Source of the DNA: Acinetobacter soli
GTDB taxonomy: Bacteria; Pseudomonadota; Gammaproteobacteria; Pseudomonadales; Moraxellaceae
NCBI RefSeq assembly: GCF_000760595.1
Contig: NZ_BBNM01000007.1
Span: forward strand, 1-64,000
Length of the DNA stretch: 64,000 bases
Reading direction: 5' to 3'
Made by a program: the position numbers and the translations under genes. Shown here piece after piece: positions 1 to 10,683 of the stretch (its first letter is position 1; each line of letters starts with the position of its first letter). Below the pieces are notes generated by a model that was not told the DNA's origin, searched no databases, and saw nothing but the letters and a program-made list of their open reading frames with translations.

Positions 1-67
1 GAATGGTGGCACCGTCGTGGATCTGGGAGAGCGCTTCCGTTAGGGTCGCTGCACTTTTATCTATCAT
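1..67 (-). CDS. catI: 3-oxoadipate CoA-transferase subunit A, N-terminal fragment (cut by window edge)
   Basis: Only the first 22 codons are present, reading MIDKSAATLTEALSQIHDGA and onwards, before the window ends. This matches my memory of the start of CatI/PcaI, the alpha subunit of the enzyme that transfers CoA from succinyl-CoA to 3-oxoadipate in the last part of the beta-ketoadipate pathway. The ATG lies at 65-67. It is the third visible gene of the cat operon after catB and catC, on the same strand and 89 bp downstream of catC. Identification rests on a short peptide plus operon position. Confidence 0.85.
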   Translation of the reverse strand, partial: MIDKSAATLTEALSQIHDGATI

Positions 68-117
68 GTCATCAACCTTTGGATGAAAACGGAAAATAAA
101 GAAATACCATAAACCTA

Positions 118-147
118 AGAGATGAACACTGATGAAGTGTCATCTCT
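118..147 (-). other. intercistronic hairpin between catC and catI
   Basis: An inverted repeat (arm AGAGATGAACACT, returning arm AGTGTCATCTCT) gives a 12-bp stem with one bulged base and a 5-nt loop. No run of U follows on the minus strand, so it does not look like a terminator. It may stabilise or process the catBC part of the message. Confidence 0.6.
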
Positions 148-156
148 ACTTAGATA

Positions 157-447
157 TCAGCTATCGTCATCACGCACAGAAGACGGATGACGATTGAGCG
201 CCATGACTTCAATTTTCATATACGGATATAGCGGTAAGCCTTGTAAAATCGTATGTAGCTCTTCATTACTTTCGACATCAAAAATACTGATATTGGAATA
301 TTGTCCGGTAATACGCCAGATATGACGCCATTTGCCTTGGCGTTGCAACTCTTGTGAATAGGCCTTCTCGACCGATTTAATCTGATTGGCCTGATCAGTA
401 GGCATGCTAACAGGTAAATGCACATCCATACGAACTTGAAACAACAT
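157..447 (-). CDS. catC: muconolactone delta-isomerase
   Basis: A 96-residue protein, the usual length for CatC, which converts (+)-muconolactone to 3-oxoadipate enol-lactone in the cytoplasm. It begins MLFQVRMDVHLP, typical of the family, and has the GKWRHIWR segment in the middle (about residues 38-45). The enzyme is a small ferredoxin-like-fold protein that forms large homo-oligomers in other species. It starts 17 bp downstream of catB, which indicates one transcript, and is followed by a hairpin and then catI. Nothing is odd about the sequence. Confidence 0.96.
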   Translation of the reverse strand: MLFQVRMDVHLPVSMPTDQANQIKSVEKAYSQELQRQGKWRHIWRITGQYSNISIFDVESNEELHTILQGLPLYPYMKIEVMALNRHPSSVRDDDS

Positions 448-464
448 AGTAAATTTCCTCTTCC

Positions 465-1577
465 TTAATGACGGCGTAACTGTTCGAGTTTGTCTTCGTC
501 GACCTCAATTCCTAGACCTGGCGTATTGGGAACCACCAGCTCGAAGTTTTCATATTGCAAAGGTGTTTTCAAAATGCTTTGTGTTAGCAATAAAGGCCCG
601 AACAGTTCAGTGCCAAACTCCAGTGTTTCAAAGGTACTAAACGCATGTGCCGATGCAATACTGCCAACAGGCCCTTCAAGCATGGTGCCACCATATAAAC
701 TGATTCCCGCAAGACGCGCAATTTTTGCCACTTCACAGGCTTCAATCAGACCACCCGATTGTTCGACTTTTACTGCAAACACATCGGCACCTGATTTTTT
801 GGCAATTCGATAGGCACTGTCTGGACCAGTCAAGACCTCATCTGCCATAATGGCCACATCAAAACGTGCGGTCAGACGTGCTAAAGCATCTGTATTTTCA
901 ATCGCACAGGGCTGCTCAATCAGATCGATTCCACCATCTTGAAGCTGTTGAATCCCTTTAACACATTCAAGCTCAGACCATGCACGGTTCACATCTACAC
1001 GTACACTGATTTCCGGGCCAAGTGCTTTTTTAATGGCAATTACATGATCGACATCGTGCTGTAGCGGATTTGAACCAATTTTTAATTTAAAGGTATTATG
1101 GCGCTTTAATTCGATCATTTTTTTGGCTTCGGCAATATCTTTATCGGTGTCACCTGAAGCCAGTGTCCACAGCACAGGTAATCGATCACGAATACGTCCA
1201 CCCAGCAATTCGCTCACGGGTATATTCAGTCGTTTAGCCTGTATCTCTAAAAGTGCAGTTTGGATTGCACATTTGGCAAAGCGGTTGCCATTGATACTTT
1301 TACGAATTAATTTTAGGGTCTGAGCCACATTTAAAGGCGCCTTGATGGACAAGAGCAATGGCTTGAAATAGGTGTCGATATTGGCTTTAACACTTTCTGG
1401 GCTTTCTTCGCCATAGTTTAATCCACCAATCGTGGTCGCTTCGCCCCAGCCTACAATGCCATCTTCCGTGATGATTTTGATCAAAACCAATGTCTGCGTC
1501 TGCATCGTGGTGACCGAAAGCTTGTGCGGACGAATAGTTGGAATATCGACTAAAATAGTTTCCACTGATTTATACAT
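465..1577 (-). CDS. catB: cis,cis-muconate cycloisomerase
   Basis: A 370-residue member of the enolase superfamily (muconate-lactonising enzyme) that converts cis,cis-muconate to (+)-muconolactone. The barrel motifs are visible in order: the KLKIG lysine motif near residue 165, the metal-ligand segments DVNRAW (about 195), IEQP (about 220) and ADE (about 245), and the KVEQSGG lysine segment (about 270). It is the first gene of catBCI and is transcribed divergently from catM, with a CatM operator 86 bp upstream of its ATG. Expression is expected to be induced by muconate through CatM, as known for this family in Acinetobacter. Confidence 0.97.
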   Translation of the reverse strand: MYKSVETILVDIPTIRPHKLSVTTMQTQTLVLIKIITEDGIVGWGEATTIGGLNYGEESPESVKANIDTYFKPLLLSIKAPLNVAQTLKLIRKSINGNRFAKCAIQTALLEIQAKRLNIPVSELLGGRIRDRLPVLWTLASGDTDKDIAEAKKMIELKRHNTFKLKIGSNPLQHDVDHVIAIKKALGPEISVRVDVNRAWSELECVKGIQQLQDGGIDLIEQPCAIENTDALARLTARFDVAIMADEVLTGPDSAYRIAKKSGADVFAVKVEQSGGLIEACEVAKIARLAGISLYGGTMLEGPVGSIASAHAFSTFETLEFGTELFGPLLLTQSILKTPLQYENFELVVPNTPGLGIEVDEDKLEQLRRH

Positions 1578-1662
1578 CGGTCCATCTTCTTTTCAATAAA
1601 TACTATTTACATACCTTAAATTAATGTAATAATAAAAACGATAAACAATTTGGTATTTTTGC

Positions 1663-1677
1663 ATACTAAAAAGGTAT
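1663..1677. promoter_or_regulatory. CatM operator (ATAC-N7-GTAT) between catB and catM
   Basis: The sequence ATACTAAAAAGGTAT matches exactly the ATAC-N7-GTAT motif known for CatM and BenM in Acinetobacter. It lies 86 bp upstream of catB and 23 bp upstream of the catM ATG, as expected for a LysR-type site that activates catB and represses catM. A further GTAT half-site at 1653-1656 pairs with the same ATAC at a 6-nt gap, giving a possible lower-affinity secondary site. Confidence 0.85.
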
Positions 1678-1700
1678 ATAAAATCAATTAGGGCGTATAA

Positions 1701-2612
<912 letters not shown>

Positions 2613-2637
2613 AATATGTCTGAAAAATTTCTACTAT

Positions 2638-4167
2638 TTATTCAACGCGTAGCGCTTGGCTGAGTTGATCGAGTGCTGCGCTGTAATCGATGAACGTTTC
2701 ATCGAGTGTTTGAACATGTTTGATTGACTGCTCAAGTTGAGCCTGACACTGCTCAATCAATTCACTCGTGGAAGCTTTGACAGCTTGTTGAATCTGCTGC
2801 GTGAGAATCGTGTACAAGCCATCATGCACTAACATTCCCGCAATGCGTTCATACTGCATTTTTTCGGTTTTTTCGATCTTGCTAAGCGAATCCAAATTTA
2901 AACCATAAGCATCAAGCTGAATTGCAAGCTGTTGTTCGAATGCGACGTTTATCCACTTGTTCAAACTGTTCACTACGACATCAATATCTTCTTTACTTGC
3001 ATGTTGCTCGAGAAGTTGTGGCAGCTCAGGCAATACGCTACGCCAGACTGCCTCGGCTAAATCGGTGTGTAGCTGTCGTAAATCATCTTGATCCTGTTTG
3101 AGGTCCTGTTGTATGTGCTCTAGATCGGGTTGCAGGTAAAACCTTAAACCTTCAATGATGTGTTCTTGCAAAAAATGCAACAATACTTCGGCAGGTTTAC
3201 GCTGCTTATAGCGCAAAGCAGGCTCAATAAGAGCCAAAAGTGCTGCAAATAATCGCTCAAAACCAGCCTCGTTCATGGCTTGTGGGGTCATATCTGCTTC
3301 ACGCGCCATTTGAGTTGAAACGGACACGGGCGACTTTAATAAACTCACGTCCAATTGCATACTGCGCAGTTTTTCTTGCGCACGCATCAATACATCAGAC
3401 TCTTGCAACGCGCGTTGTTCTAAATTTTTATTGCAAAGCACTGTACATAGCTCACCATCAATTTCATCTTCTTCGACAAAATCGCTTCGGGTAATAACAG
3501 GAAATAAAGGTTTATGACGCTTTAACTCGCGCACCAGTGCATCTAGCTCTTGCACCTGACCCGGTGAAGTTGCGCTACTGAGCCACAGCACACCATCTGC
3601 ACTATCGATAAATTTTTGTGTGAGCGCTGCATTTTCCTGAGTACCAGAATGCAAACCTGGGGTATCTAGCAAAATAAGTTTTTCACCCAGACATACGCCC
3701 TGTAGTTGCGCTGTCGTCTCAGTTGCACCTTCGCGTAAGCGAGATTCGGTATAAAATATCTGTTCATTTTGAACATGAAAATATTGCACAGTTTGTCCGT
3801 GAGAACGAAAGCATTCGGCCAGTAAGTTACACAATGAACTCTTTCCAGCATTAAACTTACCGAATACAAGCAACATCACCCGATCATGAAATACTTCGGC
3901 AACCGATTGAGCAGCACTAAAAGTATGCCATTCGGTATCCCAATTCGATACATGCGTTGTAAGCTTATGGTTAAATTGCTTGAGTTGATTGGCGATTTTT
4001 GCCTGCGTTGACCAGCCCGTTAAATCAAAGGTATTTTGTTTCAATGCTGTAGCAAATGCGTCGCGCCATTGCTGCATCGATTGCAATGCCAACTGTATAT
4101 CCCCTTGGGCAGTCGCAATCTGCCGGGTGTGTTCGATAAACAATTGAATGTGTCCGCCGCTGGTCAT
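2638..4167 (-). CDS. dynamin-family GTPase, second gene of a coupled pair
   Basis: A predicted GTPase of 509 residues when started at the ATG at 4165-4167, which overlaps the stop of the upstream GTPase as ATGA and has GGAGAG just before it. An in-frame start 48 bp further upstream would lie inside the neighbour and is less likely. The G domain shows a P-loop GKFNAGKSS (about residues 103-111), DTPG (G3) and TRSD in the G4 position. The remainder is mostly helical, rich in Gln and Leu, and compatible with a dynamin-like stalk. The two GTPases sit between catA and catM on the minus strand. Large paired bacterial dynamins remodel membranes in other systems; any role in aromatic catabolism here is unknown. 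Confidence 0.8.
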   Translation of the reverse strand: MTSGGHIQLFIEHTRQIATAQGDIQLALQSMQQWRDAFATALKQNTFDLTGWSTQAKIANQLKQFNHKLTTHVSNWDTEWHTFSAAQSVAEVFHDRVMLLVFGKFNAGKSSLCNLLAECFRSHGQTVQYFHVQNEQIFYTESRLREGATETTAQLQGVCLGEKLILLDTPGLHSGTQENAALTQKFIDSADGVLWLSSATSPGQVQELDALVRELKRHKPLFPVITRSDFVEEDEIDGELCTVLCNKNLEQRALQESDVLMRAQEKLRSMQLDVSLLKSPVSVSTQMAREADMTPQAMNEAGFERLFAALLALIEPALRYKQRKPAEVLLHFLQEHIIEGLRFYLQPDLEHIQQDLKQDQDDLRQLHTDLAEAVWRSVLPELPQLLEQHASKEDIDVVVNSLNKWINVAFEQQLAIQLDAYGLNLDSLSKIEKTEKMQYERIAGMLVHDGLYTILTQQIQQAVKASTSELIEQCQAQLEQSIKHVQTLDETFIDYSAALDQLSQALRVE

Positions 4168-5423
4168 GCTGCACTCTCCATCTGTTGCAACGCCATCATT
4201 GCATTTTGAATACACCCTTGCTGTCGAATGGTCTGCTCAATCTTGGCAGCTAAAGCCCTTCGGCCTGCTGACTTTTCAAAATAAAATCGAAACTCTCTTT
4301 GCAGGCGTTGTCGTTCGGTATCGGTATAAAACAATGCACGTAGCTGATCGCGAAATTTCACTGAAATTCCAAAAACCGCAACAATGACCGTATCAATACT
4401 TTTAATCGTAGTTTGCTGCTCTGTAGGTAAACCCACCACACCGTGACGTATGAGATGGCTATTGATCTCGATACAGGCACGTGAGTAAGCAATCTGCACT
4501 TTGGCACGTTGCTGCTTGGCTGCTGTATTTTTAAACATCGTGGCAAATGAATCTGGATTAAGTGCTTGATCTTGGCCATCTATATTTACAATGGGCTCTA
4601 AATCTACTCGAATCTTATCGAGTATGTTGATGAGTCCTGTATCAAAGTCATGTAATTGCTGCTGCTGTGTCTGTTGTAGTTGCTGAAGTACACGTTTTTG
4701 ATCGAGTAATAACTGATTGAGTTGATGATGCAAACCAGACAACAATCTATTCTTTTCATACGCTCGTGCCGATGGAACCTGAGCAAGTGCCTGCTCAAGT
4801 GTATGTCGCAATGCACCGATTCCACTTTTTTCGATCAGCAAGGTTTTTCCATTTTCAATGCCCTGACGGTGGCGAGTGGCCGAAACAGCCAAAATATCGA
4901 GTTTGGGTACCTGCTGTGCAATTGAGATTTTAATCTGGGTTAAAATTGTCTGATCCGGTATCTGATCTATCTGGGTCAAGACCAGTATGGTTTGGCGCCG
5001 GCTATGGTCTGCATCTTCAATGAGTTGTTGTAAAAGATGATGCTCGGTTGCATCGAGTTCGCCTTCTCGGACTGAATGCACAAAAAGGCGAATATCTGCC
5101 TGTGTCCAGACTGCTTCAAAAGCATGACGATCATCCACTGCCGCAACATCTGCATCGAGTCCGGGTGCATCCAACCAACGCACCTGATCTTGTTTATGTT
5201 CGGCCAGTTGAATCGTCTCTCGTTTATCGGCAACAGAAAAAATATCTGCCCCGATCAGCTCATTGAGTAGTCGGCTTTTACCATGATTATATTTACCAAT
5301 GACGGTAATGGTGGGGTCACAAGCAAACTGCATCAGACGAACCAAGCGTGCCAATTGCCCAGCCTGATTCGGCAATACGCTTAAAATTTTATCTACGGTT
5401 TCCTGAATGATTTGATTGTCCAC
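4164..5423 (-). CDS. dynamin-family GTPase, first gene of a coupled pair
   Basis: A predicted GTPase of 419 residues if translation begins at the GTG at 5421-5423, which has AGGGTGGAG 8 bp upstream. An ATG at 5472-5474 would add 17 residues but has no such ribosome site. The P-loop is GKYNHGKS (about residues 43-50), G3 is DAPG and G4 is TQID, followed by a glutamine-rich helical region (around residues 235-250) that suggests a coiled coil or stalk. Its stop overlaps the start of the next GTPase by 4 bp (ATGA), so the two are probably made together and may act as a heteromeric pair. It begins 82 bp downstream of the catA stop, so it may be read from the catA transcript. Function not known. 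Confidence 0.78.
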   Translation of the reverse strand: MDNQIIQETVDKILSVLPNQAGQLARLVRLMQFACDPTITVIGKYNHGKSRLLNELIGADIFSVADKRETIQLAEHKQDQVRWLDAPGLDADVAAVDDRHAFEAVWTQADIRLFVHSVREGELDATEHHLLQQLIEDADHSRRQTILVLTQIDQIPDQTILTQIKISIAQQVPKLDILAVSATRHRQGIENGKTLLIEKSGIGALRHTLEQALAQVPSARAYEKNRLLSGLHHQLNQLLLDQKRVLQQLQQTQQQQLHDFDTGLINILDKIRVDLEPIVNIDGQDQALNPDSFATMFKNTAAKQQRAKVQIAYSRACIEINSHLIRHGVVGLPTEQQTTIKSIDTVIVAVFGISVKFRDQLRALFYTDTERQRLQREFRFYFEKSAGRRALAAKIEQTIRQQGCIQNAMMALQQMESAA

Positions 5424-5505
5424 GTAATTGTCTCCACCCTTCTGAAATAAAAACAGGCCAGTGATCTTGATCACTCGCCTGATAATTTTGAACCATTTTG
5501 GTGTA

Positions 5506-6441
5506 TTACACCGCTAGACGTGGGCGATCAACAACTTGGTTATCCACACCATCAACCAAACGCGTCAATTTTAGATCGAAAACCATTTCAGCGAATGGGC
5601 CTTCAACATCATTAGCCTTAATGGTTTCAGGATCGGTGTGTTCCACTGCATCAACCACCAAGCCTTCACGGGTTGCATAAGCAAAGTCGTCATAGGTGTA
5701 CGGATCGCCAGCCACATTAATTTGCGTAGTCAGTTTGCGGTGTCCATCGGCAGAAACAAAATAGTGAATGTGCGCAGGGCGGTTACCATGACGGCCCAAT
5801 TGATTCAGCAACTGTTGCGTTGGACCTTCTGGTGGGCAACCATAACCCGCAGGCAAAATGGTACGAACGCGATACTGACCGTTTTCATCGGTAATAATAC
5901 TACGGCGCATATTGAACGCTTGCTGCTCGCCTGTCGGGTCGAAGTGTGAATAAAAGCCTTTGGTATTGGCATGCCAGATTTCAACTTTGGCATTTGGTAA
6001 AGGTTTTCCATCTGCATCAAAGATCGTGCCATGTAGAATCAGGGTATGACCATTTGGATCACTTCCGTCATCCATGCGCGCATAACCTACCGATTCAGGC
6101 GCACCTGCCACATATAGCGGGCCTTCGATGGTGCGTGGTGTCGCATTTTCAATACCTAGTGCGGCATCTTCAGCATCCATACGCATATCGAGGTAGTGGT
6201 CAAAACCCAAGCCTGGCGAGAGTAAACCAGCTTCTTGATTGGCACCTAGCTGATTTAAATATGCCACACCCGCCCAGTATTCATCTGAAGTGATATTCAA
6301 ATCTTCAATGGCTTTATATAAATCTGAAAGCACACGATGGATGATCTGCTTTACACGCGGATTGCCACCTTCTTGCTCAAGTCCGCTTGCAACACGTAAA
6401 AAATCTTGCACATCCTGAGTATTGAATATTTTAACTTCCAT
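5506..6441 (-). CDS. catA: catechol 1,2-dioxygenase
   Basis: A 311-residue intradiol dioxygenase that cleaves catechol to cis,cis-muconate using non-haem Fe(III). The helical N-terminal dimer/lipid-binding domain is followed by the beta-sandwich catalytic domain. The iron ligands are recognisable: Tyr in FYSHFDPTG (about 164), Tyr in LPAGYGCPPEG (about 200) and the two His of RPAHIHYF (about 224 and 226). It is nearly identical to my memory of the ADP1 enzyme. The ATG has AAGGAGAAAGCC before it. A CatM/BenM-like box lies 239 bp upstream. catA is transcribed away from catM and is followed by the two GTPase genes. Confidence 0.98.
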   Translation of the reverse strand: MEVKIFNTQDVQDFLRVASGLEQEGGNPRVKQIIHRVLSDLYKAIEDLNITSDEYWAGVAYLNQLGANQEAGLLSPGLGFDHYLDMRMDAEDAALGIENATPRTIEGPLYVAGAPESVGYARMDDGSDPNGHTLILHGTIFDADGKPLPNAKVEIWHANTKGFYSHFDPTGEQQAFNMRRSIITDENGQYRVRTILPAGYGCPPEGPTQQLLNQLGRHGNRPAHIHYFVSADGHRKLTTQINVAGDPYTYDDFAYATREGLVVDAVEHTDPETIKANDVEGPFAEMVFDLKLTRLVDGVDNQVVDRPRLAV

Positions 6442-7054
6442 GGCTTTCTCCTTGAAATCGCCAAAACATCATTTGATAAACTTATCTGTCGACGCTATCG
6501 TTGAATGTGTTGTGCATATTGGTTCAATTAACCTTTGCTTGGTTTGCCTCAGCCTTGAGCTTTACCTTGCTTCACACACCACAAACTTATTTATTTCGAT
6601 AGTCGTTTCTATACCTTCCATACTGACCAACTGTATCTGAAACTCATGACGACTCCAATTCCCAAGAGAGTATGTTTTCATGCTTTTTTGGTATACTAAT
6701 TTTTTCGACATCTGATTTAAAAATAAATCTTAATAAAAATTTTCAGGCTAAAATTTAAAATAAAACAATAAAATTCAAATATATATAATATATTTAAATT
6801 TTAAAAAGTAAATTTAGCTCATAATGTGATCATTGCTATGGCCGAGCAAATATCGCCAAATACCTTCATAAAAGGAATATTCAGGAGTTAAAAAATTGTC
6901 ATGCATGAACTACTCAAACCTATCGTGGTTTCAACAGGAATGAAATAGAAACAGATTAAGCTGAGTGATATGTCATCTGTTAAAAAACAAAATTCGCCTT
7001 AGAATAAAGCGAATATGATAGAAATAATCGAATAGTCTAAATGACAAATTTAAT
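6442..7054. other. 613-bp intergenic region between benE and catA
   Basis: I see no convincing gene here; short open frames have no good ribosome site and no recognisable protein. The stretch 6700-6830 is strongly AT-rich. It contains the catA ribosome site next to 6441 and a CatM/BenM-like box at 6680-6694. The 3' end of the ben transcript should lie in the right half, but I find no clear intrinsic terminator directly after benE. Confidence 0.6.
6680..6694 (-). promoter_or_regulatory. probable CatM/BenM operator of catA
   Basis: The sequence ATGC-TTTTTTG-GTAT differs from the ATAC-N7-GTAT operator by one base. It is the only good match upstream of catA and lies 239 bp before the ATG, which would imply a long 5' leader. 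In ADP1 both CatM and BenM are known to activate catA. Confidence 0.6.
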
Positions 7055-8239
7055 TTAACTGGCTTTGGGTTTTAGTAAGATGAAATAGGCCAGCATGCCA
7101 ATACACATCCCCCAAAACACCGAACTCAAGCCCAAGAAATGCATACCCGAAACGGTTGCCAAAAAGGTAATCAATGCAGGATCTCGTTGCTGATCTTCTT
7201 GCATGGCAATTTTAATATTGCTTGCTATTGCACCCAAAAGCGCAAGTCCGGCCAGTGCAGCAACCAGCTCTTTGGGCAATAAGCTAAACAACGTTACAAT
7301 ACTGCCTGCAAACACACCTCCTAAAATATAAAACAAACCATTTGCTATTCCAGCAATATAGCGTTTGTCTTTGAGTTCATGTGCATCTTTACCCATACAT
7401 AAGGTGGCTGTAATGGAGGCCAGTACAATGGTAATTCCACCTGCAAAGGCAGCAAACAACGAGGCCAAGCTTGCAGCGGTAATAATTGGTTTGGCGGGTG
7501 TGTTATACCCACTGAGTTTTAAAATGGCCATACCAGGCAGAAACTGCCCTGTTAAGCTCACCAAAATTAGCGGCAGCGCCAAATTTAAGGTTGAAAACCA
7601 TGACCACTCTGGTGCAATAAACTGCGGGCGTGCAATGTGAAAATCTAGCGGCACCGGATTCATTTTTCCAAGAAAAAAACTAAACGCTACACCACAAATA
7701 AGTACCCAAAGCATGCAGTAACGCGGTGAAAAGCGTCGACTGATCAGATAACACAGCAACATGCTAAACACGATCAGCGGTAAAGTATCGGTGGCAAGAA
7801 ATAGCCCAAGACCAAACTGGAATAAAATGCCGGCCATCATGCCAGCAGCAATTCCCTGCGGTATCCATTTGAGTAATTTGTCAAAATAGCCAGTAATGCC
7901 GACCAGAAAAATCACAATTGCCGCGGTAATATAGGCGGCAACGGCTTCATTTAAACTAATGTTGGGAAACAATGTAACCAACAATGCCGTCCCGGGTGCC
8001 GACCACGCAGTCACTACAGGTGTTTTAAACCGAATAGATAAAAAAATGCCTGTCACAGCGGCACCGATTGAAATAGCCCAAATCCATGAGATCATCATCT
8101 CTGTCGAGACATGTGCTTTTTGTGCCGCTTGAAAAAAGATAATTAACGGGCCTGAATATGAAATCAGGACCGCTAAAAAGCCTGCAATGGTGGCCGATAA
8201 CGACCAATCTTGCTTCAATGTTTTTAACAGGGTTGTCAT
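7055..8239 (-). CDS. benE: benzoate/H+ symporter-type membrane protein
   Basis: A 394-residue integral membrane protein of the BenE family with about 11-12 hydrophobic segments across its whole length, for example near residues 15-35, 45-65 and 105-120. The family motif region SWIWAISIGAAVTG follows the second segment. BenE proteins are proposed benzoate transporters in the inner membrane; their exact contribution alongside BenK is less certain. It is the last gene of benABCDE, 41 bp after benD, with GGAGGC before its ATG. Confidence 0.93.
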   Translation of the reverse strand: MTTLLKTLKQDWSLSATIAGFLAVLISYSGPLIIFFQAAQKAHVSTEMMISWIWAISIGAAVTGIFLSIRFKTPVVTAWSAPGTALLVTLFPNISLNEAVAAYITAAIVIFLVGITGYFDKLLKWIPQGIAAGMMAGILFQFGLGLFLATDTLPLIVFSMLLCYLISRRFSPRYCMLWVLICGVAFSFFLGKMNPVPLDFHIARPQFIAPEWSWFSTLNLALPLILVSLTGQFLPGMAILKLSGYNTPAKPIITAASLASLFAAFAGGITIVLASITATLCMGKDAHELKDKRYIAGIANGLFYILGGVFAGSIVTLFSLLPKELVAALAGLALLGAIASNIKIAMQEDQQRDPALITFLATVSGMHFLGLSSVFWGMCIGMLAYFILLKPKAS

Positions 8240-8280
8240 GATGCCTCCTTGCAGTCTCCCTTTAAATAATGACCATCAGA

Positions 8281-9066
8281 TCATCCCTGATCGCCTCCAC
8301 CCACCGGAAGCACGCTGCCCGTGATGTAAGAAGATTCATCTGAGGCTAAAAAAGTAATCGCATTAACTTGTTCATCAATACTGCCATAACGCCCTAAAAA
8401 GCTTCGATCAATGGTTTGGTCAACCACTTGTTGCATCCAGACTTGTTCATTTTCCGATAAAGGCTGAGCATTACGTGGAATCTTACGCGGCGGTGCTGCA
8501 GTTCCTCCCGTTGCAACCGCATTCACACGAATACCATGCTGGGCATGCTCAAAGGCAAGTGAAGCCGTTAAGGCATTTACACCGCCTTTAGAAGCCGAAT
8601 ATGGAATTCGGTGAATACCTCGTGTCGCAATTGACGACACATTCACAATAGTGCCCTGTTGATGTTTTAGCATTTCTGGAAGTACTGCACGGCAGCACCA
8701 GAGCGTTGGAAATAAGGAACGATGAACCTCCTGAATAATTTCCTCTTCTGAAAACTCCTGAAAGGGTTTCATCCAGATTGCACCACCGACATTATTGATC
8801 AGCACGTCGATGCGTCCGTATTCGGCAATTGCGTGTGATACCACCGACTCTGCGCCAGCATAAGTTTCCAAATCTGTCTCAACAGCAATTGCCAATGCGC
8901 CCAAGGCTTTGATCTCAGCCAATACCGCCTGAACCAGATCAGAACGGTCGGCCAATACCAGACGCCCTCCCTCTTGGGCAATCCGTAGTGCAACACCACG
9001 ACCAATGCCTTGAGCTGCACCTGTTACAATGACAACTTTATGTTCAAAACGTTGTGTCGAATTCAT
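8281..9066 (-). CDS. benD: benzoate cis-diol dehydrogenase (short-chain dehydrogenase)
   Basis: A 261-residue short-chain dehydrogenase that oxidises and decarboxylates the benzoate cis-dihydrodiol to catechol with NAD+. It shows the nucleotide-binding motif TGAAQGIGRG (about residues 15-24), NNVGG (about 90), the catalytic Ser in VSSIA and the YSASK Tyr-Lys pair (about 156-160). It lies between benC (18-bp gap) and benE (41-bp gap), all on the minus strand, which fixes the assignment among the many similar SDR proteins. Confidence 0.96.
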   Translation of the reverse strand: MNSTQRFEHKVVIVTGAAQGIGRGVALRIAQEGGRLVLADRSDLVQAVLAEIKALGALAIAVETDLETYAGAESVVSHAIAEYGRIDVLINNVGGAIWMKPFQEFSEEEIIQEVHRSLFPTLWCCRAVLPEMLKHQQGTIVNVSSIATRGIHRIPYSASKGGVNALTASLAFEHAQHGIRVNAVATGGTAAPPRKIPRNAQPLSENEQVWMQQVVDQTIDRSFLGRYGSIDEQVNAITFLASDESSYITGSVLPVGGGDQG

Positions 9067-9084
9067 ATCGGTCTCCGTTTTGAG

Positions 9085-10163
<1,079 letters not shown>

Positions 10164-10173
10164 TACAACTGAT

Positions 10174-10683
10174 TTAGATATGATAAATATCAATGACTTG
10201 ATTAATGTAATCATTCTTAAGCACCACATACTTACTCAAGATTTTTGGTTGTTCACCTGAAAAATCGATTACATAGCGTGACATGCCAAAATAGCTGTAA
10301 CTGTTTTTATAGCGGAAACTTAGCGTATTCCAGTTAAAACGTACTGTGACTTGAAGGCCATCACGTGATTCAACTTCGATATTGCTAATATTGTGTGCCG
10401 TACGCGTATCTGGCATGGTCGCCGATGAACGCTCGGTTTTAATCCGAAACACTCGATCTTCAAGACCTTGGCGATCTGGATAATAAATCAGCGAAATCTC
10501 AGTTTGAGGGTTTTCAGTAAGCTGATCGTTATCATCCCACGCGGGCATCCAAAATGAGGCTTGCGGTGCGTAACATTCAAGCCAGTCATCCCATTGCTCA
10601 TCATCTAAAAAACGGGCCTCGCTATACAAAAACTGGCTAATCTGTTCGATGCTGATGGTGTCTAAAAGTGCTGTAGCATTCAT
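10174..10683 (-). CDS. benB: benzoate 1,2-dioxygenase small (beta) subunit
   Basis: A 169-residue beta subunit of a ring-hydroxylating dioxygenase. It has the NTF2-like fold expected of the family and mainly a structural role in the alpha3beta3 oxygenase. Typical segments are [18 protein letters not shown] near the N-terminus and [12 protein letters not shown] in the middle. Its ATG overlaps the benA stop as ATGA, so the two subunits are translationally coupled. A strong hairpin follows in the gap to benC. Confidence 0.97.
   Translation of the reverse strand: MNATALLDTISIEQISQFLYSEARFLDDEQWDDWLECYAPQASFWMPAWDDNDQLTENPQTEISLIYYPDRQGLEDRVFRIKTERSSATMPDTRTAHNISNIEVESRDGLQVTVRFNWNTLSFRYKNSYSYFGMSRYVIDFSGEQPKILSKYVVLKNDYINQVIDIYHI

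Noticed and set aside
6422..6640. 72-codon open frame upstream of catA on the plus strand
   Set aside because: It overlaps the catA start, has no ribosome site and no recognisable protein pattern; the region is a leader/promoter.
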